A DNA stretch of 8,268 nt from an uncultured Desulfobacterales bacterium (GCA_945787595.1 CALZJV010000346.1:1-8268), one strand, 5' to 3'. Shown: positions 1 through 6,371, numbered from the stretch's first letter. Numbers and translations: made by a program. The notes: generated from the sequence alone by a model not told the origin.

Positions 1-1
1 A

Positions 2-838
2 GTTGATACAATCATCGAGATTGGAGGGCAGGACTCAAAATTTACCACGCTAAAGGAGGGCACCGTCACATTTTCGATCATGAACACGGTTTGTGCCGCC
101 GGGACGGGTAGTTTTATTGAAGAGCAAGCTCAAAAACTGGGCTGTCCCCTGGACGAATTTTCCAACCGCACAGAAAATCAAAGATCGCCGCTTGCCAGCG
201 ACCGCTGCACGGTGTTCATGGAAAGAGACATCAATCATTACCTCAACGAAGGTTACGCGGTTAATGAGGTGCTCGCATCGGTTCTGCATTCAATAAGGGA
301 AAATTATCTAACCAAAGTCGCCATCGAAAATAATATCGGAAAAACAATCCTTTTTCAGGGAGCAACGGCAAAAAACAAGGCACTGGTGGCCGCCTTTGAA
401 CAGCGGCTTAAAAAGCCGATCCATGTCTCCAGGTATTGCCACCTGACCGGGGCGCTGGGAACTGCCATCCTGCTTTCAGAGCAGAAGATCTCATCCACGA
501 AATTTAGAGGCCTCAGCCTTCATGAAAAAAAGATTCCGATCCAATCGGAAGTGTGCGAGCTGTGCACTAACCACTGTAAATTAACCCTGGCTGATATTGG
601 TGGGGAGCGGGTCGCCTATGGATTTTTATGCGGCAGAGACTATGATGCCACCAGATACGTCAGCAACAATCTTAGCGGATTCGATCTGCTCCGGGAAAGA
701 AAAAAGGCGATTTCATTTAAACCGCAATCGAAAACCGGATCCGGCCTTACCATCGGCATTCCGGCCGCACTCCACCTGTATGAAGACCTGGCGTTGTGGC
801 AAACATTTTTCAATTCGCTGAATTCTGCGCACCCCTGA
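2..838 (+). CDS. Activase fragment 1: ASKHA ATPase domain plus four-Cys segment and start of DUF2229-like domain (5' partial)
   Basis: The frame is open from base 2; the in-frame ATG at 80 is internal, because upstream codons encode the hallmark IGGQDSKF motif (about 23-46). Next comes CAAGTGSF with its Cys codon at 92-94, then RCTVFME with its Cys at 206-208. By analogy with HgdC these are the two cysteines that hold the [4Fe-4S] cluster bridging the dimer. The distal ATPase motif FQGATAKNKALV follows at about 353-388. A CxxCx3C cluster (codons 554, 563, 575) plus a further Cys at 629 forms a second metal-type site commonly seen in the large activases. The DUF2229-like domain opens with IGIPAALHLYED and TFFNSL, then the frame leaves homology and stops at 836-838. 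The 278 residues visible are a fragment. The expected role is ATP-driven electron transfer to a radical acyl-CoA dehydratase or reductase; the partner is unknown. Confidence 0.85.
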   Translation, partial: VDTIIEIGGQDSKFTTLKEGTVTFSIMNTVCAAGTGSFIEEQAQKLGCPLDEFSNRTENQRSPLASDRCTVFMERDINHYLNEGYAVNEVLASVLHSIRENYLTKVAIENNIGKTILFQGATAKNKALVAAFEQRLKKPIHVSRYCHLTGALGTAILLSEQKISSTKFRGLSLHEKKIPIQSEVCELCTNHCKLTLADIGGERVAYGFLCGRDYDATRYVSNNLSGFDLLRERKKAISFKPQSKTGSGLTIGIPAALHLYEDLALWQTFFNSLNSAHP

Positions 839-1917
839 CGGCGTTGCACGGGCATATCAAATATTTTCTGACCGATCCTGCCGGCGATCAAGGCGTGGAC
901 TTCATCTTTTTGCCTTTTTATTTTGAGAAAAAAGCAAAGGAAAAGGGCGTGCGCAGGCAATATTGTTATTACACTCAGTTTTCCCCTTCCGTCGTCTCGG
1001 CGGCAGTCGACCGGTTAAAAGATATAAAAAACAGCGGCAATAAAATTCTAATGCCCCTGGTAAACTATCTTTACAGCAGTTTTCACACCAAAGTTGAGCT
1101 GTATCGGATGCTCAAATCCATATCGAAAACTCCCATCGGCTTTCTGGAAGTGGCAGCGGCCTATGACAGTGCTTTGGAATTCAAGAAATCCTGCCGATCG
1201 AGGCTAAAAGAAATATACCAAAGAGACCTGGCTGAAACAGGCCAAGATATCCACGTGGTTTTGCTGGGCCGGCCCTATACCGTCCTTTGTCCGCAGATGA
1301 ACAAAGGCATCCCGGATATATTTGCATCTCTGGGCATCAAAGCATTTTATCAGGATATGCTTTCGTATAGCCGGCAAGACGTGGCGTCGATTCAGCCGCT
1401 GCTCTCCGAGCTGCACTGGCACTATGCCGCCAAAATACTGGAAGCCGCAGAAGTCGTCGCACAATCCAACGGCGCTTATCCCGTATTGATCACATCTTTT
1501 AAGTGCAGCCCGGATTCCTTTGTGGTCGATTATTTTAAGAAGATCATGGAATCTCATGCCAGGCCATACCTGATATTGCAGTTGGACGAACACGATGCCA
1601 CAACCGGCTATGAAACCCGTATCGAGGCGGCAGTCCGATCTTTTAAAAACCACCACAGTGCTGCAGTTGCGGCCAAATCACAAATATTGCATCCGGCACT
1701 TATGCCGGGTAGAGAAAAGACTTTGGCCGGTAAAACACTCATCTTACCGGCTTGGGACAACCTGAGCCTGAGGCTGGTGAAGAATCGCCGACCTGCATCC
1801 AAAAAAGTCTGCGATACAACTCCGGGCAGTGCATCCCGCTCAATATTATCGCCCAGGAATTTATCGATTATGTTGAATCCCATCGGCTCGATCCGGCCAA
1901 AACGGCCCTGTGGATGA
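796..1917 (+). CDS. Activase fragment 2: DUF2229-like domain of the same broken gene
   Basis: Homology starts at about 817 with AEFCAPLTALHGHI, which belongs directly downstream of fragment 1. The GTG at 796 is only the first available start codon: it has no Shine-Dalgarno site and its first seven codons overlap fragment 1 out of frame. Further family landmarks are DFIFLPFYFE (about 898-927), the RPYTVLCPQMNKGIPD stretch (about 1270-1317), FKCSPDSF (about 1498-1521) and LDEHDATTGYETRIEA (about 1582-1629). The last two are strongly conserved in large activases and include a likely cluster or metal cysteine. GKTLILPAWDNLSLRLV (about 1729-1779) is the last homologous stretch. The remaining residues up to the stop at 1915-1917 are out-of-frame read-through of the next segment. 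It is unlikely to be translated on its own. Confidence 0.7.
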   Translation: MANIFQFAEFCAPLTALHGHIKYFLTDPAGDQGVDFIFLPFYFEKKAKEKGVRRQYCYYTQFSPSVVSAAVDRLKDIKNSGNKILMPLVNYLYSSFHTKVELYRMLKSISKTPIGFLEVAAAYDSALEFKKSCRSRLKEIYQRDLAETGQDIHVVLLGRPYTVLCPQMNKGIPDIFASLGIKAFYQDMLSYSRQDVASIQPLLSELHWHYAAKILEAAEVVAQSNGAYPVLITSFKCSPDSFVVDYFKKIMESHARPYLILQLDEHDATTGYETRIEAAVRSFKNHHSAAVAAKSQILHPALMPGREKTLAGKTLILPAWDNLSLRLVKNRRPASKKVCDTTPGSASRSILSPRNLSIMLNPIGSIRPKRPCG

Positions 1918-2915
1918 TTTCATCGACGATATCCTGCAATCTTGGTCTATTCCCCCATCATATAAAAACGCTGTTGGATGCCTACGGTCAGGGAATGGAA
2001 AACGTCGGGATTTACACCGGAAGTCTGTCTTTTACCGACATATCTTTGAAGCTGCCTTTAAATACTTACCTGGCCTATATGGTGGGCGGGCTTGTCCGCA
2101 AGATCGGCTGTAAAATAAGACCTTATGAAAAGGTCAGCGGAACAACCGATCGGGTTATCAAGGAGGGTATGGAGGTTCTGGTTAAGGCATTTTCCGGCAA
2201 CCTGTCCAAAGAAAAAGCTGTGGCTGAAATGGTGTCTCGTTTTGAGGCCATTGAGACAATCCGTGACGGATCGGATTTCCAAGGTGATCACCAAAGACCG
2301 AAAGTGGCGATTTTCGGTGATCTCTATGCCCGGGACAATGAGGTTATAAACCAGGACCTGATTCATTTTATTGAACAACAGGGCGGTGAGGTTATCACAA
2401 CACCGTACAGTTCGTTTGTGCAGATGATAGCAAAGCCTTATTTACGAAAATGGTTCATCGAAGGGCATTATTTAAACGTACTGTCATCAAAAGCATTTTA
2501 TGCGACCGCAACCCGACTGGAAAAGACCTACTATTCGTACTTTAATCGAATTTTAAAAGAGCCTCCCCAGGCATACGATGAATCACCCCAGAAAATTCTA
2601 TCCCAGTACAATCTGAGGATAGAGCACACCGGCGAGTCCATGGAAAATATATTGAAGGTATTCTATATCAAACGGCATCACCCGGATGTATCCTTATTCG
2701 TTCAGACCAGTCCGGCATTTTGCTGTCCTTCACTCATTACCGAAGCTATGGCAAAGGAGATCGAACAAAAAACCGGCGTGCCGGTGGTATCCATCACCTA
2801 TGATGGAACCGGCGGAAATAAAAACGAGGCCATTATTCCCTATCTCAAGTTTCCGAGAAAGATGGTCCATCATGAGACAGGGGAAAATATGCCACGGCAA
2901 ATAGTTTTTTCATAG
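1752..2915 (+). CDS. Activase fragment 3: C-terminal 2-hydroxyacyl-CoA dehydratase-like module of the same broken gene
   Basis: Real homology begins at about 1779 with EESPTCIQKSLRYNSGQC; the TTG at 1752 has no ribosome site and simply marks the open frame. Visible landmarks are GQCIPLNIIAQEF, CNLGLFPHHIK, the VGGLVRKIGCKIRPYE region, VAIFGDLYARDNEV (about 2304-2345) and SPAFCCPSLITEAM near 2710-2751. It ends with the glycine-rich ITYDGTGGNKNEAIIPYLK. The cysteines in GQC, SCN and FCCP resemble the cluster-ligand cysteines of HgdB/BadD-type subunits, so this part probably once bound an Fe-S cluster. The natural C-terminus appears intact and ends in KMVHHETGENMPRQIVFS. The stop TAG (2913-2915) overlaps an inverted repeat. 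As an isolated polypeptide it would lack the ATPase domain. Confidence 0.75.
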   Translation: MGQPEPEAGEESPTCIQKSLRYNSGQCIPLNIIAQEFIDYVESHRLDPAKTALWMISSTISCNLGLFPHHIKTLLDAYGQGMENVGIYTGSLSFTDISLKLPLNTYLAYMVGGLVRKIGCKIRPYEKVSGTTDRVIKEGMEVLVKAFSGNLSKEKAVAEMVSRFEAIETIRDGSDFQGDHQRPKVAIFGDLYARDNEVINQDLIHFIEQQGGEVITTPYSSFVQMIAKPYLRKWFIEGHYLNVLSSKAFYATATRLEKTYYSYFNRILKEPPQAYDESPQKILSQYNLRIEHTGESMENILKVFYIKRHHPDVSLFVQTSPAFCCPSLITEAMAKEIEQKTGVPVVSITYDGTGGNKNEAIIPYLKFPRKMVHHETGENMPRQIVFS

Positions 2916-2939
2916 GTTGAGGGGTTTGGGATTCAACCT
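2914..2939. repeat. Inverted repeat overlapping the stop codon of the activase remnant
   Basis: AGGTTGA (2914-2920) and TCAACCT (2933-2939) are a perfect 7-bp inverted repeat around a 12-nt G/T-rich loop. It could form a hairpin at the 3' end of the activase transcript. There is no T-tract after it on either strand, so it is not a classical intrinsic terminator. Confidence 0.4.
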
Positions 2940-3138
2940 TCAAAGGTTATAATATTCTGATATCCATAACTTTATAATCCACTGTTTGGATTGGCCTCTT
3001 TCACCCATTGGGTGAATCGTGGGATTCGAGCCGATTGACGCGTAATACGATTATTAGAAACCAGTTAGGCACCTTAACCGGGAACCCTGAACGTTGAACC
3101 TCTCAACCAAGGCGCTATCAGGGTATGCCCCTATCAAT
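2940..3138. other. Intergenic region between convergent activase remnant and MFS gene; inverted repeats only
   Basis: No coding sequence or RNA gene is visible here. A perfect hairpin TCACCC-ATT-GGGTGA sits at 3001-3015. A second one is nested: ACCCTGA (3084-3090) pairs with TCAGGGT (3118-3124), and GTTGA (3093-3097) pairs with TCAAC (3103-3107) inside it. The nested structure begins 14 nt past the MFS stop on the minus strand and may act as a 3'-end structure, but no T-run follows. The segment around 3085-3108 resembles the short TGAAC/GTTCA-type inverted repeats often scattered between genes of deltaproteobacteria. Confidence 0.4.
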
Positions 3139-4347
3139 CTATCCCTTGCGCCACCCACGCAAACCCCAGCCGAGCGATAGCAGGGCCAAGGCGGTGATGC
3201 CGGCCGAAACCAGACCTGTGGCGACAATGCCGCCGGTCAGCCAGATCGGTCCACCGATTAAAGCACCGAGGATTCTTCCCATGCCGGCGGCTGCAAAGAA
3301 ACCGGCAATTACTGTGGCCCGCATCCCAGGCTGCAATTCAGTACAAAGCGCGACGCTGGAAATGATCGTAAACTCAAAGATTAAAAAATGAATAAACAGA
3401 CCGACCAGCGCCGGCAATAACGATTGGCCTGCAAAGGGTAGAAGGCCATAGGTAAAGATGCAGATTGTCACGCCGATCATGACAACCCTTTTCAAACCGA
3501 AACGATCGGATATGGTTGCCACCAGGATCTCACCCACCAACTCCGCCACTCCAATGATACCGGTTGCCATGCCCAGCGCAACGATACCCACACTAAACGC
3601 TTTTTCCAGCCAGGCACCGTAAATCACAAAAAGATTATCGATGGCGGCACTGAAAAAAAAGACATAGGCCAGAGCGCCCAATGAGGCTTTGTCGTGGGCT
3701 ATAATTGGCAATACCTTTCTAACCGGCAGCGACCGGCGGGGTTTTGATATCGACTGTTCGTCCGATGGGAATAATAAGATCAGCGCAATGATTCCAGTAA
3801 ATCCGATGGCCCCCATGGCAAAAAAGGGGGAACGCCATCCCGCGTTGTCTATCAGCAATGCAATCAGTGGTATGCCCAAAAGCGTGCTTCCGGCCCAGCT
3901 GATTTCAAGAAAACCGATTGCCGTCGCTCTACGGTTATAAGGCACCCGTTCGCTGACGTACGCCTGAACAGCCGGGTCAAAAACGATTTTCCCCAGCCCG
4001 GCTAGAAACAATGTGATCATTATGACACCGTATAAAGGGAAAAAGCCACCCGCAAACATCCCCACAGTCAGCATGACTAGTCCGAGAACCATCATTTTCC
4101 GGTAACCGAATCGATCTGCCAGTGGGCCGAAAAAAATACCAAGAATGGACGTCGCCCAATTTACAGCGATCAGCGAAGTGATGGATGTTAGTGGTACTCC
4201 CAGACCCCGGCTTAAAACCGGTGCAAACGGATATGCAAAGCGGCGTGCCGTACTCAACACCAGCCGGCAGATAACTACGACCACGATTTTCAGGATTAGT
4301 TGCAGCCGGGATTCTCTCGGACCATTTATGGCTGGCTGAATGGGCAT
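3139..4347 (-). CDS. Major facilitator superfamily (MFS) transporter, 12-TM efflux-type
   Basis: This is a 402-residue hydrophobic protein with the length and segment pattern of a 12-helix MFS permease of the inner membrane. The MFS motif A is clear in loop 2-3 (GPLADRFGYRK, about residues 74-84), and a degenerate copy, SDRFGLKR (about 280-287), lies at the matching place in the second half. A basic hydrophilic linker of about 25 residues (around PSDEQSISKPRRSLP) separates the two six-helix halves. TM1 starts at about residue 16. The overall style is that of drug or metabolite exporters (AraJ/YdhP-like), but the substrate cannot be read from sequence. I chose the ATG at 4345-4347, preceded by CAGGGAT; a GTG at 4399-4401 in the same frame would add 18 polar residues without a recognisable ribosome site. 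A weak promoter, TTGTTA-N16-TATGAA, lies upstream on the minus strand. The gene is convergent with the activase remnant and divergent from the 4419 ORF. Confidence 0.88.
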   Translation of the reverse strand: MPIQPAINGPRESRLQLILKIVVVVICRLVLSTARRFAYPFAPVLSRGLGVPLTSITSLIAVNWATSILGIFFGPLADRFGYRKMMVLGLVMLTVGMFAGGFFPLYGVIMITLFLAGLGKIVFDPAVQAYVSERVPYNRRATAIGFLEISWAGSTLLGIPLIALLIDNAGWRSPFFAMGAIGFTGIIALILLFPSDEQSISKPRRSLPVRKVLPIIAHDKASLGALAYVFFFSAAIDNLFVIYGAWLEKAFSVGIVALGMATGIIGVAELVGEILVATISDRFGLKRVVMIGVTICIFTYGLLPFAGQSLLPALVGLFIHFLIFEFTIISSVALCTELQPGMRATVIAGFFAAAGMGRILGALIGGPIWLTGGIVATGLVSAGITALALLSLGWGLRGWRKG

Positions 4348-4418
4348 GTTTGGTATCCCTGATTCGACGGAACAATTTGGGCTGTTACCTGGATATTGCA
4401 CGAGTCGGAGGCTTTCAT

Positions 4419-4634
4419 ATGCAAGATTCAGGTGTTAACAAGAAGGAGGCTTATACCAAATTGCTGCAGAAAGTGAAAGGGTATGATGATCGCGCTATAA
4501 TAGCGTTGATTTTCTCTGTATAATAGCATATTTCCAAGGAAATAGTAGGAACTGAATATCTGCTAAGCTTCTTAGCTGCAACAAATCCAAAAAACCCTGA
4601 AGAAGCGCTATCTGACAAGATGATTGAAAAATAA
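4419..4634 (+). pseudogene. 34-codon ORF with strong SD (4419-4523) continuing in frame past two stops: decayed small gene or true micro-ORF
   Basis: A perfect GGAGG (4407-4411) lies 7 nt before ATG 4419. The ORF reads MQDSGVNKKEAYTKLLQKV and continues through GYDDRAIIALIFSV to TAA (4521-4523), directly followed by TAG (4524-4526). The same frame then stays open for 35 more codons with protein-like content (ISKEIVGTEYLLSFLAAT, then NPKNPEEALSDKMIEK) to TAA at 4632-4634. The amphipathic, charged composition on both sides of the stops suggests one former protein of about 70 residues interrupted by nonsense mutations. The alternative is a real 34-aa peptide. No family is recognised. The double stop lies in the second copy of a 9-bp direct repeat, TATAATAGC (4496-4504 and 4519-4527). 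Confidence 0.4.
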
Positions 4635-4662
4635 TGTGTTTCCGAATCCTCCTGGAGGCGCC

Positions 4663-4956
4663 ATGAAATTTGAAGAATTTCTCAAAAGCATCGATAATGA
4701 CAGCCCGCCTTCTCAGCTTACCGAGACACTCACCTCCTTGTGGTGGGACAAAAAGGGAAACTGGGATACGGCGCACACTATCGCCCAGAACATTCCGACC
4801 ATAGAGGGCAGCGCCGTACACGCTTATCTCCACCGGGAAGAGGGAATTTTATGGAACGCCGACTACTGGTATTCCCGGGCCGGCCGCAATAGACCCAACA
4901 TACCCCTTTTAGAAGAATGGAAACTCCTGGTAGAGGAAATGCTTGGATTACCGTAG
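4663..4956 (+). CDS. Conserved small protein of unknown function (97 aa, W/H/Y-rich)
   Basis: A 97-residue soluble protein with no signal peptide or membrane segment. ATG 4663 is preceded by TGGAGG (4653-4658) at 4-nt spacing; the upstream in-frame TTG at 4624 lacks a ribosome site and would add atypical residues. The protein is dense in aromatic residues and histidine in two blocks: LWWDKKGNWDTAH (26-38) and AVHAYLHREEG...NADYWYSRAG (51-74). I recognise this layout (tryptophan pair, GNWDTAH, VHAYLHR.EGD.NA.YWY.RAG) from an uncharacterised family found widely in bacteria, without recalling a named domain. The repeated helix-turn-helix-like pattern suggests a TPR-like fold, which is inference only. 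It stands alone between the decayed ORF and rubrerythrin, both on the same strand. Confidence 0.8.
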   Translation: MKFEEFLKSIDNDSPPSQLTETLTSLWWDKKGNWDTAHTIAQNIPTIEGSAVHAYLHREEGILWNADYWYSRAGRNRPNIPLLEEWKLLVEEMLGLP

Positions 4957-5040
4957 CATCCACCCCATTTTTGTTGCACTGAAATCCTTAAAAATGCAGT
5001 TGTATGAGCACTTACTTTTTGTTAATCTAATCTCTGTACC

Positions 5041-5125
5041 AGAAGCCCAGGACTCAAATTTCCAATTCCGTCCATGATGCTCCTGGACGCATTCATACAG
5101 GAGTGGCTTGAGAAGTTGGGCTTTT
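5041..5125 (+). promoter_or_regulatory. Nested inverted-repeat structure in the region upstream of rubrerythrin
   Basis: AAGCCCA (5043-5049) can pair with TGGGCTT (5117-5123); adding A5041-T5125 and a G-U pair makes 9 bp. Enclosed is CTCCTG (5080-5085) with CAGGAG (5098-5103). The outer 3' arm is followed by only two to four T, and the rubrerythrin ribosome site begins about 30 nt downstream. It may be a leader RNA structure or a weak terminator of the gene before it. The evidence is base pairing alone. Confidence 0.25.
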
Positions 5126-5168
5126 GATGCATTCTAGAAACGGAGAAGAAAATAAGGAGCCGCCAATC

Positions 5169-5669
5169 ATGTCCGAAAAAACGGAAAAAAAACTTGCCTA
5201 CGCATTTGCCGCCGAATCAAAAGCTTCAGTACGAAATGCAACATTCGCCAGAAAAGCCGAAATGGAAGGCTATTCCCAGATAGCTCGCTTGTTCAGGGCG
5301 GTTTCCGATGCGGAATCCGTTCATGCCCACCGGTTTTTGTTATTGATGCGTGGAAAAATCGGATCAACCGAAGAAAATCTTGAAACAGCTTTCCAGAATG
5401 AGATTAAGGCCAATGTGGAAGAATATCCCAAACTTATTAAGGATGCAGCTGATGAAGGCAACAAGAGCGCATTAAAAGCTTTTTCCCAGGCCCGCGATGT
5501 AGAAAGCCTCCATGCCGAGCTTTACAAAAAGGCCTTGAACGATATGGTTTCTGATCGTGAGACCGATTATTATGTATGCCAGGTCTGTGGGTATATCAGT
5601 GAAGATGAGGCGCCGGAAAGATGCCCTATCTGTGGCGCTGTAAAAGACAAATTCAAGAGTGTTTCCTGA
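5169..5669 (+). CDS. Rubrerythrin (di-iron ferritin-like domain plus C-terminal rubredoxin-like domain)
   Basis: A 166-residue cytoplasmic non-haem iron protein expected to reduce hydrogen peroxide in anaerobes, using electrons delivered through its rubredoxin centre. The ferritin-like bundle spans residues 5-127, with ligands E16 (AFAAES), E49 and H52 (ESVH), E78 (NEIKAN) and E112 and H115 (ESLH). The rubredoxin site is C137/C140 and C152/C155 (CQVCGY, CPICGA). By my alignment to the Desulfovibrio vulgaris protein, anchored on the EYP/MYP motif, the residue matching Glu97 is Ala81; Glu97 is the alternate ligand of the iron that moves on redox change. ATG 5169 is preceded by AAGGAG (5154-5159) at 9-nt spacing, so I prefer it to the upstream in-frame TTG 5124 or ATG 5127, which would add an unusual polar tail. 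The stop abuts the stop of the convergent small membrane protein with no gap. Confidence 0.95.
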   Translation: MSEKTEKKLAYAFAAESKASVRNATFARKAEMEGYSQIARLFRAVSDAESVHAHRFLLLMRGKIGSTEENLETAFQNEIKANVEEYPKLIKDAADEGNKSALKAFSQARDVESLHAELYKKALNDMVSDRETDYYVCQVCGYISEDEAPERCPICGAVKDKFKSVS

Positions 5670-5840
5670 TTAATTAAACACTTCCTTAACAGCCTCCTCC
5701 GCGCGGACGGCATCATCACTGTATGTAGGAACTGAATTAAGTTCCAGCCAGGGGATGGATACGAAACCAAAATAATTGGCAAAGAAAGCGGCAATTATAA
5801 GTCCCGCAGCGAGTCCGAATAGCTTAATTACATTTCTCAT
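5670..5840 (-). CDS. Small single-pass membrane protein of unknown function (56 aa)
   Basis: ATG 5838-5840 (reverse strand) is preceded by GAGGAT at about 6-nt spacing, a good ribosome site; the in-frame start at 5888 would add 16 residues without comparable support. The protein begins with basic residues (MRNVIK), then one hydrophobic helix (about residues 5-27, LFGLAAGLIIAAFFANYFGF), and ends in an acidic tail (DDAVRAEEAVKEVFN). This fits an inner-membrane anchored micro-protein or a protein with an uncleaved signal anchor. There is no recognised family. It converges on rubrerythrin, with stop codons directly adjacent (TGA at 5667-5669, reverse TAA at 5670-5672), so transcripts of the two genes would overlap at their 3' ends. 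Confidence 0.6.
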   Translation of the reverse strand: MRNVIKLFGLAAGLIIAAFFANYFGFVSIPWLELNSVPTYSDDAVRAEEAVKEVFN

Positions 5841-5984
5841 TTGACATCCTCGGTCATTTGAAAGTCCATGCAGAATAATTATCGGCATGTTTTATCATCC
5901 ACTTGAGGAATCTTTAATTGCCAAATTGATAGAAGCCAGGACGGCATAGGTGAGCTACAACAGCACGGTTATTTCACGGCGTGG

Positions 5985-6335
5985 CTAAAGATTCATAATT
6001 TTCCATTCCCGGATGGCATTGTTGAGACTTATGATCAGATTTTCAATCTCTTCAATGGTATTTAGCGCGGCAATTCTTAAATTCACCCGCAGTTCATTTT
6101 CATATTGCCTTTTTTGCTTATCCAATTCTTCCGCCACATGAACATTACTCCACTCCGGGTGTGAGCGCTTAATTTTTTGGGTTATCATGTATTCATCAAA
6201 AGAATGATCGAAACTTTTTTCCAAAAAACTTTTCATCTCCTCCAGATTGGGAATCTGGTAAATATTGGCCAATATCTGGTTCAATGATTCTTTGACAATT
6301 TGTTGGGCGCACAGCTTGATATCGGATGAATACAT
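5985..6335 (-). CDS. Hypothetical helical protein (116 aa)
   Basis: A 116-residue soluble protein, rich in Glu, Lys, Asn and Ile, predicted by eye to be almost wholly helical; residues about 66-115 (HVAEELDKQKRQYENEL onward) look like a coiled coil. There is one cysteine (C9) and no signal peptide or membrane span. ATG at 6333-6335 is preceded by GAAGG at about 13 nt, a modest ribosome site. A sigma70-like promoter lies about 30 nt further upstream, supporting this start and expression as a single gene. I do not recognise a family. Lone helical proteins of this size are often small regulators or toxin/antitoxin-type proteins, but no partner gene overlaps it, so I assign no role. Confidence 0.65.
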   Translation of the reverse strand: MYSSDIKLCAQQIVKESLNQILANIYQIPNLEEMKSFLEKSFDHSFDEYMITQKIKRSHPEWSNVHVAEELDKQKRQYENELRVNLRIAALNTIEEIENLIISLNNAIREWKIMNL

Positions 6336-6371
6336 ATTTATTTTTTGCCTTCAGGTTTTCTTCGACAAAAT

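Larger units (their letters stand above)
2..2915 (+). pseudogene. Giant BadF/BadG/BcrA/BcrD-type CoA-enzyme activase, 5'-truncated by the window and broken by two internal frame-disrupting deletions
   Basis: Three overlapping reading frames encode consecutive parts of one protein family: the large acyl-CoA dehydratase activase fused to DUF2229 and a dehydratase-like C-terminal module. Such proteins are typically well over 1000 residues in anaerobes, and the N-terminal part would lie left of base 1. The order is ATPase domain (frame 2, 2-about 820), DUF2229-like domain (frame 1, about 820-1778) and C-terminal module (frame 3, about 1779-2915). Each junction shifts the phase in the same sense, which corresponds to a net loss of 3n+1 bases. 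Conserved residues that normally lie between the flanking motifs are absent, so simple one-base errors or programmed frameshifting do not explain it. No other stops occur, suggesting recent inactivation. Known family members are ATP-driven one-electron activators, but the large fused forms have no settled substrate. Assembly error remains possible. Confidence 0.75.

Noticed and set aside
640..960. Reverse-strand 106-codon ORF opposite the activase
   Set aside because: It lies wholly opposite clear activase coding sequence, has low-complexity and basic composition, and no ribosome site or family motif.
1204..1656. Reverse-strand 150-codon ORF
   Set aside because: It is a shadow of the DUF2229-like segment, whose plus-strand motifs are unmistakable.
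796..1917. Programmed -1 frameshifting to express the activase
   Set aside because: No slippery heptamer or downstream structure is seen, and conserved residues seem missing at both junctions, which a frameshift could not restore.
2058..2378. Reverse-strand 106-codon ORF
   Set aside because: It is opposite the conserved C-terminal activase module; no independent support.
2990..3060. tRNA-like T-arm sequence (GGATTCGAGCC)
   Set aside because: No matching acceptor stem, anticodon arm or D-arm can be drawn around it on either strand.
3977..4375. 132-codon ORF on the same strand as the MFS gene in another frame
   Set aside because: The MFS frame has motif A and twelve helices; this frame is only an overlap shadow.
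5124..5168. Upstream start of rubrerythrin (TTG 5124 or ATG 5127)
   Set aside because: The added residues do not match family N-termini, and AAGGAG is ideally placed for ATG 5169.
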